A DNA stretch of 64,000 nucleotides from JAGVSR01 sp963825555. GTDB taxonomy: Bacteria > Pseudomonadota > Alphaproteobacteria > Rhizobiales > Hyphomicrobiaceae. Each line of letters starts with the position of its first letter. Position 1 is the stretch's first letter. Location: contig CAWGTZ010000026.1 in the NCBI GenBank assembly GCA_963825555.1, forward strand, positions 120,175 through 184,174. Reading direction: 5' to 3'. Positions 7,859-15,306 of this stretch are shown piece after piece. The translations under genes and the position numbers were made by a program. Below the pieces are notes generated by a model. That model had not been told where the DNA came from and did not search any database. It saw nothing but the letters and a program-made list of their open reading frames with translations.

Positions 7859-8622
7859 GCACGGTTCTTCCGCTCGCGCATTTCACCGAAAACCCGCCAA
7901 TCCGCCACGGCGCCCATGCCGAGACGCGTGCGCGTGGCTATGTTGTGCGGGCGGAGGAAGACGTTCGTTTGCAACTCGTCCTCCAGGAGGGTCGGTACTG
8001 TCAGCCCGCCGCCGGCCACGGTCTCCTCGGCTTCCTCCAGGCGACGGCGCAGCAGCGCATTGTCTGGCTCGATGGAGAGGCCGAACCGGGCGTTCGCCAC
8101 CGTATACTCGTGCCCGCAGTAAATCCGCGTGTCCGGCGGCAATGCTGCGATGCGGCTCAACGAGCGCCACATCATCTCGTGATTGCCCTCCAGAACGCGT
8201 CCGCAGCCCATGACAAACAGGGTATCGCCAACGAAGGCCAGCTTGTCGTCGGGGAAAACGTAGGTGATGTGGCCCATCGTGTGGCCGGGCGTTCCCAGCA
8301 CCTGAACGCGATGCCCCCCGAGGTCGAAGGTATCGGAATCGCCGACTTCCACATCGATGCCGGGGATGCGGGCGGCTTCTTCCCGCGGGCCGACGATCCG
8401 GCAACCGAAGCGCTCCTTCAGTTCCAGATTACCGGCGGTGTGATCGCCGTGGTGGTGGGTCGTCAGAATGTGGGTGAGAGTCCATCCCTTGGCGTCAAGG
8501 GCGTCTATGACGGCGGCTGCGTCCGGAGCATCGATGGAGGCCGTTGTCCCATCCTCAGCGTGGATCAGAACACCGATGTTGTCCTTACGGCAGAGAAAAA
8601 CGTGAATCTCGAGGTCGGGCAT
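7855..8622 (-). CDS. gloB: hydroxyacylglutathione hydrolase (glyoxalase II)
   Basis: A 255-aa metallo-beta-lactamase-fold enzyme that hydrolyses S-D-lactoylglutathione, the second step of methylglyoxal detoxification. The metal-binding signature THHHGDHTAGN is near residue 54, with further ligands in GTPGHTMGH, FVGDTLF and CGHEYT. The C-terminal substrate domain is complete. The reading frame extends upstream to 8802, but the ATG at 8622 (MPDLEIHVF) fits the family start, and the extra 60 residues look non-coding. It is followed by the overlapping cupin gene. Confidence 0.93.
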   Translation of the reverse strand: MPDLEIHVFLCRKDNIGVLIHAEDGTTASIDAPDAAAVIDALDAKGWTLTHILTTHHHGDHTAGNLELKERFGCRIVGPREEAARIPGIDVEVGDSDTFDLGGHRVQVLGTPGHTMGHITYVFPDDKLAFVGDTLFVMGCGRVLEGNHEMMWRSLSRIAALPPDTRIYCGHEYTVANARFGLSIEPDNALLRRRLEEAEETVAGGGLTVPTLLEDELQTNVFLRPHNIATRTRLGMGAVADWRVFGEMRERKNRA

Positions 8623-8810
8623 GCAGTCTTTTTTGTGGGGTGGCGGCCTTGGCCAGTCTGAACATTGATCCGCAGAGTAGCTGGAGCAACCAACCATTTC
8701 AATGCGGGTGCCTCGAAAGGCGGCATTTCGCGTGCATATAATGCTCAAGGACTGGAGGAAGCGCCGCACCCAAGGCGGCTCTCCGGCCTCAAGGAAAGCC
8801 ACGCGCTCAC

Positions 8811-9641
8811 ATGGATCTCGACGTCGTTGACCTCAGGGATTTCTACCAATCGCCGCTCGGGCTGACCGTGCGCCGGATTGTCGGGCATGAAGTGCGCGCC
8901 CGCTGGCGCGCCACGCGGGGCGGCATGGTCGTTGCGCTCGGCTATGGCGTTCCCTACCTGGGGCCATTCCGTCAGGACGCGGCCTGCCTCGCGGCGCTCA
9001 TGCCCGAGACGCAGGGTGCACTGGTCTGGCCATCGGCCGGGTCATTGCTCAGTGTCCTCGTTGAAGACAGACAACTCCCTCTGCCGGACAACTCGGTGGA
9101 CCGCCTTTTGCTCGTGCACAGCCTGGAAGCCACCGACCGTCCCGCAACGCTCCTGCGCGAGGTCTGGCGCGTGCTGGTTCCTGAAGGCCGTCTGCTGATC
9201 GTGGTGCCGAACCGTCGCAGTGTGTGGGCGCGCATCGATACGACCCCATTCGGGCATGGCCGCCCCTACAGCCGGTCGCAGCTGGAACGCCTGCTGGTCG
9301 ACTCACTCTTCACGCCGGTGTCCTGGGGTTCGGCTCTACACCTGCCTCCGATCAACCGGCGCATACTACTCAGGTCCGCACCGATCTGGGAGCGGGTTGG
9401 CTCCCGCCTCTGGCCGGGCTTCGGCGGCGTACTTGTCGTGGAAGCGCGTAAGGAAGTGATGGCGCCGATCGGCGGCAAACGCGCCGCCGCGCGCGCTCTG
9501 CGGGATCTGGTGGCTGTGCGGCGCGATCGCGATGTGATTATGGGATCCCGAAAGGTCGAGATATTCAGCGCGATCGGCGTGGAGCCAGAAGGAAAACCGC
9601 CTTCTCGCCGAGCAGATTTTGCAGTGAGAGAGAGTTCTTGA
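8811..9641 (+). CDS. class I SAM-dependent methyltransferase
   Basis: A 276-aa methyltransferase-domain protein divergent from gloB. Motif I is degenerate (MVVALGYGVPYLG), but the post-core part is typical of Methyltransf_11 proteins: LPDNSVDRLLLVHSLE, then LREVWRVLVPEGRLLIVVPNR. The C-terminus is basic. In alphaproteobacteria a gene of this type is commonly divergent from gloB, which suggests a conserved link, but the substrate is unknown. Its end overlaps the end of convergent metW by 77 nt. Confidence 0.82.
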   Translation: MDLDVVDLRDFYQSPLGLTVRRIVGHEVRARWRATRGGMVVALGYGVPYLGPFRQDAACLAALMPETQGALVWPSAGSLLSVLVEDRQLPLPDNSVDRLLLVHSLEATDRPATLLREVWRVLVPEGRLLIVVPNRRSVWARIDTTPFGHGRPYSRSQLERLLVDSLFTPVSWGSALHLPPINRRILLRSAPIWERVGSRLWPGFGGVLVVEARKEVMAPIGGKRAAARALRDLVAVRRDRDVIMGSRKVEIFSAIGVEPEGKPPSRRADFAVRESS

Positions 9642-10224
9642 TCGCAAGCCGCTGTCCGCGGCTATTGAAAGCGACCGCATCTTCCACTTCGGCATCTACG
9701 AGCTGTACGAGGTCGGAAAAGTCCTTGATCGTGCAGAGGTGCGAGTCCTGGCTCTCGTACCATGCTTCTGGAAGGTTGGGCGTGCGCGGCATGCGGCCCG
9801 TGAGAAGAAGCGTCGTTCGAATCTTCCAGTGGCCAAAGTTCGGGAATGACACGATGGCCTTGTGCCCAATGCGCAAGAGGTTCTCCAGAACGACCCTGGG
9901 TTGGCGCGTCGCCTGGATCGTCAGCGAAAGCACGGCATAGTCGAATGCATTGTCGGGGTAGCCGGAAAGATCCTGGTCCGCGTCGCCCTGGATGACCGAA
10001 AGACCGCGGGCCACGCAGGCATTCACGTTCTCGCGGCTGATCTCGATGCCGCGCCCGTCGACGCCTTTTTCGTTGATGAGGAGCTGCAAAAGCGCGCCGT
10101 CGCCGCAGCCGACGTCGAGGACGCGCGAACCGGGCTCCACCATTTCGGCGATGAGCTGGTGGTCAACGCGGACGGAAGCCGGTGCTTCGGAGCGGTGCGT
10201 CATCTCTGTCGCTTTCCCGCTCAT
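9565..10224 (-). CDS. metW: methionine biosynthesis protein MetW
   Basis: A 219-aa methyltransferase-like protein that works with MetX; MetW is required for full homoserine acetyl- or succinyl-transferase activity in several proteobacteria. Motif I is VLDVGCGDGALLQLL near residue 36; the family-typical RGIEISRENVNACVARGLSVIQGD and the VSFPNFGHW stretch are present. The ATG overlaps the metX stop by 4 nt, so the pair is translationally coupled. Both sit behind the SAM-II riboswitch. The last 77 nt overlap the convergent methyltransferase gene. Confidence 0.94.
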   Translation of the reverse strand: MSGKATEMTHRSEAPASVRVDHQLIAEMVEPGSRVLDVGCGDGALLQLLINEKGVDGRGIEISRENVNACVARGLSVIQGDADQDLSGYPDNAFDYAVLSLTIQATRQPRVVLENLLRIGHKAIVSFPNFGHWKIRTTLLLTGRMPRTPNLPEAWYESQDSHLCTIKDFSDLVQLVDAEVEDAVAFNSRGQRLAIKNSLSLQNLLGEKAVFLLAPRRSR

Positions 10225-11429
10225 GCGATGCCCCGCTTCTGGGCGGCGGCGTTGAGGAAGCCGGTCACTGTCGCGAACAGCTCTGGCTCGTGCAGCAGGA
10301 ATGCGTCGTGCCCCTTGTCGGATTCGATCTCGACGAACGATACGTTTGCGGCCACGCCGTTCAGCGCCTTCACGATTTCCTTGTTGTCGCGCGTGGGATA
10401 GAGCCAGTCGCTGGTGAACGAGACGACACAGAACTGGGTCTTCGTGCCCCGGAATGCAGCGGCGAGAAGGCCGCCGTACTCCGCTTCGAGGTCGAAATAG
10501 TCCATGGCCCGTGTGATGTAGAGATAGCTGTTGGCATCGAAGCGATCGACGAACGTCGAGCCCTGATGGCGCAGGTAGCTCTCAATCTTGAAGTCCGCGT
10601 CGAAGGAGAAGGAGCGCGCATCGCGATTTTGGAAACCGCGGCCGAATTTGTCCTGAAGCGCCTTCTCCGACAGGTAGGTGATGTGTGCGGCCATGCGGGC
10701 CACGGCAAGCCCGCGTGCGGGACGCACGTTGGCAGCGTAGTAGTTGCCGCCCTGCCAATCAGGGTCCGCCATGACGGCCTGGCGCCCCACTTCGTGGAAG
10801 GCGATGTTCTGGGCGGTGTGCCAGGGGGCGGTCGCGATCGGCATGGCGGTCACTACGCGGTCCTTGTAGCGGGCGCACCATTGCAGCACCTGCATGCCAC
10901 CCATCGAACCACCGATGACAGAGAAGAGTTTGTCGATGCCCAAGTGATCGATCAGGCGGCGCTGAGCATTGACCATGTCGCCGATGGTGATGACCGGGAA
11001 ATCGAGGCCATAGGGCTTGCCCGTGGCCGGGTTGATGGACGCGGGCCCGGACGAGCCCATGCAGCCGCCGAGGATATTGGCGCAGATAACAAAGAAGCGT
11101 TCCGTGTCGATCGGCTTTTTCGGACCGACGAGCGTCTCCCACCAGCCGCCCTTGCCCGTCACGGGGTGCTTACTGGCGACATGCTGGTCGCCGGTCAGCG
11201 CATGGCAGATAAGGATCGCGTTCGATTTGTCCGCGTTCAGTGTCCCATATGTCTGGTAGGCGACGGCGAGTGGCGCGATCTCCTGTCCGCTGTCGAGGCG
11301 AAGGGGTTGATCCGCCGGAAACACGACGAGCTCGCTTTCAGGATGATGCACCTGATTGAGCGCAGCGTCCTGCACCACGGCCGACGGGCGCCGTGTGGTC
11401 GGGACAATTAGGGGCTCTTCGGAGGCCAT
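10221..11429 (-). CDS. metX: homoserine O-acyltransferase (MetX)
   Basis: A 402-aa alpha/beta-hydrolase acyltransferase of methionine synthesis; it acylates homoserine at the hydroxyl. The nucleophile elbow VIGGSMGGMQ is present near residue 158, the NGKPYGL-like GKPYGLDFP region near 117, and the catalytic Asp/His in the late FTSDWLYPT and DKGHDAFLL segments. The acyl donor (acetyl- or succinyl-CoA) cannot be told safely by eye. It heads metX-metW and lies about 110 nt downstream of a SAM-II riboswitch, so high S-adenosylmethionine should lower its expression. Confidence 0.94.
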   Translation of the reverse strand: MASEEPLIVPTTRRPSAVVQDAALNQVHHPESELVVFPADQPLRLDSGQEIAPLAVAYQTYGTLNADKSNAILICHALTGDQHVASKHPVTGKGGWWETLVGPKKPIDTERFFVICANILGGCMGSSGPASINPATGKPYGLDFPVITIGDMVNAQRRLIDHLGIDKLFSVIGGSMGGMQVLQWCARYKDRVVTAMPIATAPWHTAQNIAFHEVGRQAVMADPDWQGGNYYAANVRPARGLAVARMAAHITYLSEKALQDKFGRGFQNRDARSFSFDADFKIESYLRHQGSTFVDRFDANSYLYITRAMDYFDLEAEYGGLLAAAFRGTKTQFCVVSFTSDWLYPTRDNKEIVKALNGVAANVSFVEIESDKGHDAFLLHEPELFATVTGFLNAAAQKRGIA

Positions 11430-11538
11430 TGCGCGCTTCGTGCTCCGACCCCCCGCATGACCGGGGGGCTAAAACGAAAAATCCCGGCCGATTTGCCCTG
11501 CCTGCTGGCCGGGCCCATCCGTTGCCGGGAGCGCGCGG

Positions 11539-11591
11539 CCTTTTTAGCGAGTTGTTTAACGTGGCTGCAAGCCGGCCGGCCAAATCACCAC
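11539..11591 (-). promoter_or_regulatory. SAM-II riboswitch (metA motif)
   Basis: On the minus strand the element reads GTGGTGATTTG, a GC-rich linker, CTTGCAGCCAC, an AAC-containing linker, then CTCGCTAAAAAGG. GTGG pairs with CCAC to make the first stem, and the conserved GATTTG, TTGCA-CC and GCTAAAAAGG blocks are those of the alphaproteobacterial SAM-II pseudoknot. It lies in the leader of metX, 110 nt before the ATG. The position and conserved blocks make this a confident call without a covariance search. Confidence 0.93.
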
Positions 11592-11792
11592 GACGAAGCC
11601 TAACTGATAACGAAACATGGCTTTTGGTGCAAGCGCCAGCTGCCGGGCTCGCCCGCTTTACCATTCGGCCTTGGTGATCCTTGAAGGAGCCCGTGCGCGA
11701 GAATTTAGCGTCTTTTCCGGCGGGCCGCCGTCGTATACCAAGCAAGCCGAAGGCCCGGCGGGTCTTCCGCACAACGAAAGATCTGGAAACGC

Positions 11793-12896
11793 ATGCCGTC
11801 GCTCGCTCCCAGCCCCCGTCCCGGTGTTCTCGCTATCGAGGCTTATGTGCCCGGTGAGAGCAAGATTCCCGGCGGCTTGAAGCCCGTCAAACTCTCGTCC
11901 AACGAGACGCCGCTCGGGCCAAGCCCGGCCGCCGTTAACGCTTTCAAAGCGGCGGCGATGGAGCTGGAACGCTATCCGGACGGCCAGGCGACGGCTCTGC
12001 GTCAGGCGATCGGCAAGCGCTACGGCCTCGATCCCGAGCGGATCGTATGCGGGGCAGGCTCGGATGAGATCCTGACCATGCTCGCTCACGCGTACCTTGG
12101 TCCAGGCGATGAGGCGATCTACACCGAGCACGGCTTTCTCGTTTACAGGATCGCAATTCTGGCCTGTGGCGCGACCCCCGTGGTGGCGAAGGAAACTAAC
12201 CTTACGGCGGACGTGGACAAGATCCTCTCCAAAGTGACGCCGAAGACACGGATGGTGTTCCTCGCCAATCCCAACAATCCGACCGGGACCTACCTGCCGC
12301 TCAGTGAGGTGCGCCGCTTGCGCCACGCGCTGCCCGGCAACGTCGTGCTCGTTCTCGACGGTGCCTATGCCGAGTACGTGCGCCGCAATGACTACGAAGC
12401 GGGTATCGAACTCGTGGCAACGACCAATAACACCGTGATGACACGCACGTTCTCCAAGATTTTCGGACTGGCTGCGCTGCGCATCGGCTGGGCCTATTGC
12501 CCCGAGTTGGTCGCGGACGCGCTTAATCGGATTCGCGGGCCGTTCAACATGTCCACCCCCTCCATCCTCGCGGGGGCGGCGGCGATGGAGGACGTCGTTC
12601 ACACGCAAGACGCTGTTGAGCATAACGATCGCTGGCTCGGCTGGCTGTCAGAGGAGATCACCAAGCTCGGGCTGACCGTCACGCCGAGCGTGGCGAACTT
12701 TCTCCTCATTCATTTTCCGAAGGATACGGTTCAGGGGGCGGTTGCCTGCGACGAATTCCTGAAGTCGCGCGGCATCATTCTGCGCCGGGTCGCGGCCTAT
12801 AGCCTGCCCGATTGCCTGCGTCTTACCGTGGGTACTGAGGAGGAGAACCGGAAAGTGGTCGCAGCGCTCGCCGAATTCCGGGCACAGGTCGCGTAA
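11793..12896 (+). CDS. hisC: histidinol-phosphate aminotransferase
   Basis: A 367-aa PLP-dependent fold-type I aminotransferase acting in histidine synthesis and, in many alphaproteobacteria, also on aromatic keto acids. LSSNETPLGPSP near residue 35, NPNNPTGTYLP near 165, DGAYAEYV near 190 and the PLP-lysine block TRTFSKIFGLAALRIGW near 222 are diagnostic. Its stop overlaps the start of tyrC by 1 nt (TAATG), so HisC may also transaminate in tyrosine/phenylalanine synthesis here. It is divergent from metX, with the SAM-II element between them. Confidence 0.95.
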   Translation: MPSLAPSPRPGVLAIEAYVPGESKIPGGLKPVKLSSNETPLGPSPAAVNAFKAAAMELERYPDGQATALRQAIGKRYGLDPERIVCGAGSDEILTMLAHAYLGPGDEAIYTEHGFLVYRIAILACGATPVVAKETNLTADVDKILSKVTPKTRMVFLANPNNPTGTYLPLSEVRRLRHALPGNVVLVLDGAYAEYVRRNDYEAGIELVATTNNTVMTRTFSKIFGLAALRIGWAYCPELVADALNRIRGPFNMSTPSILAGAAAMEDVVHTQDAVEHNDRWLGWLSEEITKLGLTVTPSVANFLLIHFPKDTVQGAVACDEFLKSRGIILRRVAAYSLPDCLRLTVGTEEENRKVVAALAEFRAQVA

Positions 12897-13852
12897 TGCA
12901 GGACCAGGCCACCCCTATGTTCGAACGCATCGCGCTTATCGGTATCGGGCTGATCGGCTCGTCGATCAGTCATGCGGCTCGCCGCGCGGGTCTCGCGCAT
13001 GCGATCGTCGGTTCTGCGCGCACGCCTGCAACGGTCGAGACTGCCTTGAAGCTTGGCATCATCGACCAAGGCTTCGCTACCGCGCGCGAGGCAGCCGAGG
13101 GTGCCGATCTCGTGGTCCTTTGTGTGCCGGTGGGCCTGTGTGGCCCCATCGCAAGGGACATCGCACCGGTCCTGCGCCCGGGTGCGATCCTGACGGACGT
13201 GGGCTCGGTGAAGGGTTCGATCGTGCGCGATGTGGCCCCGCACGTACCGGCAGGCGTGCACTTCGTGGCGGGGCATCCGATCGCCGGCACCGAGCAATCA
13301 GGCCCTGAAGCGGGCTTTGCAGAACTGTTCGACGGTCGCTGGTGCATCCTGACCCCCGAGAGCGGAACGGATGCGGCAGCGGTCGAAAAGCTGAAGGTTT
13401 TCTGGGAGCGGCTCGGGTCCAATGTTGAAATCATGTCGCCGGAGCACCATGATCTGGTGCTCGCGATCACTTCCCACCTGCCGCATCTCATCGCCTTCAA
13501 TATCGTCAATACGGCAGCGCATCTCGAGCGGGTGACGGATAGCGAAGTCATCAAGTTCTCGGCCGGCGGCTTCCGTGATTTTACCCGCATCGCCGCGTCC
13601 GACCCGGTCATGTGGCGCGATGTGTTCCTGAACAACAAGGAGGCGGTATTGGAGATGCTCGGCCGCTTCAGCGAGGATCTCACGGGCCTGCAGCGCGCAA
13701 TCCGCTTTGGGGACGGCGAGACGCTTCAGAAAATGTTCGCCGATGCGCGCTCCATCCGGCGCGGGGTCATTCAGGCTGGTCAGGATACGCCGGCGCCCAA
13801 TTTCGGCCGGCCGCCATCGGGCACCAAGGCCGGCGGAGACAGCGAGGCGTGA
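12896..13852 (+). CDS. tyrC: prephenate/arogenate dehydrogenase
   Basis: A 318-aa TyrA-family dehydrogenase that oxidatively decarboxylates prephenate or arogenate in tyrosine synthesis. The Rossmann motif is IALIGIGLIGSS near residue 12; the GHPIAGTEQSGPEAG block and the ITSHLPHLIAFN helix with the catalytic His are present. The ATG at 12896 overlaps the hisC stop; a second ATG at 12917 begins right at the Rossmann strand and could be the true start. Its stop overlaps the GTG start of the next gene. Whether it prefers prephenate or arogenate is not decidable by eye. Confidence 0.93.
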   Translation: MQDQATPMFERIALIGIGLIGSSISHAARRAGLAHAIVGSARTPATVETALKLGIIDQGFATAREAAEGADLVVLCVPVGLCGPIARDIAPVLRPGAILTDVGSVKGSIVRDVAPHVPAGVHFVAGHPIAGTEQSGPEAGFAELFDGRWCILTPESGTDAAAVEKLKVFWERLGSNVEIMSPEHHDLVLAITSHLPHLIAFNIVNTAAHLERVTDSEVIKFSAGGFRDFTRIAASDPVMWRDVFLNNKEAVLEMLGRFSEDLTGLQRAIRFGDGETLQKMFADARSIRRGVIQAGQDTPAPNFGRPPSGTKAGGDSEA

Positions 13853-14565
13853 GCGCCGGCCCGTCAGCGCGGCCTCTCTGGGTCTTCGGATACGGGTCGT
13901 TGATGTGGCAGCCGGGCTTTCCCTTCGTCGAGGCCCGCCGGGCGCGGCTCGAAGGTTATCGCCGCGCCTTTTGCGTCTACTCCCTGCATTATCGCGGAAC
14001 GCAGGCCCGCCCGGGTCTCGTCCTCGGTCTGGCGCGCGGGGGGATGTGCGAAGGCATCGCCTTCCGGGTGGCACAGGAGGACGCCAATGCGGTGCGCGAC
14101 TATCTGCATGCGCGGGAACTCATTTACGGCGTCTACCGCGAGGCGATGCTTCCTGCTGATCTCATGGGAGGGGTTCTGGGCAACGTTCGGGCCGAAGGTC
14201 CGCCGGAACGCTTGGATGTGCTCACCTACGTGGCGGAGTCCTGCCACCCGAGCTTTGCCGGTGGTCTGCCGCTTCAGCGGCAGTCGGAAATTATCCGCGC
14301 GGCCCGCGGGGTCGCCGGCAGCAATCTCATCTATCTCGTTGCGACCTTGCGCAAGCTTGCCGCGCTGGGCATCCGGCAGCGTGACCTCGAGCGGCTGGCG
14401 GCCATCACGGGCGTCTGCGGGCAGGTCGGTGCCGAGGGGGAGAAGGAACTCCAATGTCTCGAGGCGCGTTGCCGGGCTTTTGCCGCTCGGACGGGGATCC
14501 AACCGAGCCACGTCCGAAACGATCGTCGGCATGCCTTCGCATTTCGCCGTCGGCTGGCGCCGTGA
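13849..14565 (+). CDS. ChaC-like gamma-glutamylcyclotransferase
   Basis: A 238-aa ChaC family protein, expected to cleave glutathione to 5-oxoproline and Cys-Gly. The family opening WVFGYGSLMWQPGFPF is near residue 11, and the YLHARELIYGVYRE block near 82 carries the catalytic Glu region. The start is a GTG at 13849 that overlaps the tyrC stop (GTGA), giving a protein of the usual length; a longer frame upstream runs inside tyrC and is not credible. It is third in hisC-tyrC-chaC, although its function is unrelated to aromatic amino acids. Confidence 0.9.
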   Translation: MSAGPSARPLWVFGYGSLMWQPGFPFVEARRARLEGYRRAFCVYSLHYRGTQARPGLVLGLARGGMCEGIAFRVAQEDANAVRDYLHARELIYGVYREAMLPADLMGGVLGNVRAEGPPERLDVLTYVAESCHPSFAGGLPLQRQSEIIRAARGVAGSNLIYLVATLRKLAALGIRQRDLERLAAITGVCGQVGAEGEKELQCLEARCRAFAARTGIQPSHVRNDRRHAFAFRRRLAP

Positions 14566-14584
14566 TCGGCGCAGGACCGGCATA

Positions 14585-14618
14585 ACAAAACGGCAGCTGC
14601 GGGGGAGCGCAGCTGCCG
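14585..14618 (-). terminator. terminator of the 146-aa gene
   Basis: An 11-bp stem (CGGCAGCTGCG at 14591-14601 with its complement at 14608-14618). On the minus strand it is followed by TTTTGTTATG, the usual U tract, so it ends the leftward gene at 14652. The + strand side has no T tract. Confidence 0.75.
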
Positions 14619-14651
14619 GAGAATTTGGGGGCTCACAGTCTTTTGGGGAGA

Positions 14652-15092
14652 CTACATCCCAGCCGCGAGGCTGGCGACGATACCGCTGCACTGTCCCGAC
14701 CGCAGGTCGGTCTCGATGAGACGGCTCAGCTTGGCATTTGGCGCGAGCAGGTGGACGTGCACCTCGTTGGCGCCGAGTTCGGCGCCGCGGCGGCGGATTT
14801 CAGCAAGGTTCAGCGAGGCCGCGGAATGGCCAACGCGGCCGACTGCGAGCACCAGCTGGCGGTCATGCGCATCACGATGCACCAGGATATAGTTGCCGGC
14901 GGGAATTGCGGGGCACTCGACCAGGCTGTAGATCGTGTGCACGTAGCGGCGGCCTGAGGCACCGCTCCAGAAGTGGAAGCGCTCGGCGATGTCCGCCGCG
15001 CCGTCGAGCATGGCTGGCTCTGACCGCAGGGCCTGAGCCGGTGCCGTCCGGCGGGATTTGAAATCGGCGAAAGAGATGATCTGCGCTGCCAT
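14652..15092 (-). CDS. conserved hypothetical protein, alphaproteobacterial type
   Basis: A 146-aa soluble protein that I do not recognise functionally. It begins MAAQIISFADFKSRR, has a central RYVHTIYSLVECP and NYILVHRDAHDRQLVLAVGR segment, and ends with LNLAEIRRRGAELGANEVHVHLLA, a pattern I recall from Hyphomicrobiales hypothetical proteins. The frame is open to 15293, but the ATG at 15092 fits the conserved opening and the upstream part has no protein-like pattern. It stands alone, with its own terminator, between chaC and the ribonucleotide reductase gene. Confidence 0.72.
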   Translation of the reverse strand: MAAQIISFADFKSRRTAPAQALRSEPAMLDGAADIAERFHFWSGASGRRYVHTIYSLVECPAIPAGNYILVHRDAHDRQLVLAVGRVGHSAASLNLAEIRRRGAELGANEVHVHLLAPNAKLSRLIETDLRSGQCSGIVASLAAGM

Positions 15093-15306
15093 GATGGTGA
15101 AGTCCCTGAACCCAGCCGTTGAGCGGCCTTTGACGCCCTGATTTGATACCTGCCACCATGATCGAAATTTCTGGATGAAGTATGGCTCGATCCCAGTGAT
15201 TTTGTGGCAGGGTGAATGGGGCGTTAGCGCTTGTTTCGGGGTTGAACGGGCGTGGCCGTTCCGTTGTTCTCGGCACTGCGAGGTAGGGGCCATGGCGGTC
15301 TAACTT

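Noticed and set aside
10182..11411. Long open frame opposite metX
   Set aside because: It mirrors metX in the complementary frame, has no protein family pattern, and metX is certain. The same applies to long antisense frames opposite nrdJ, btaA and agt.
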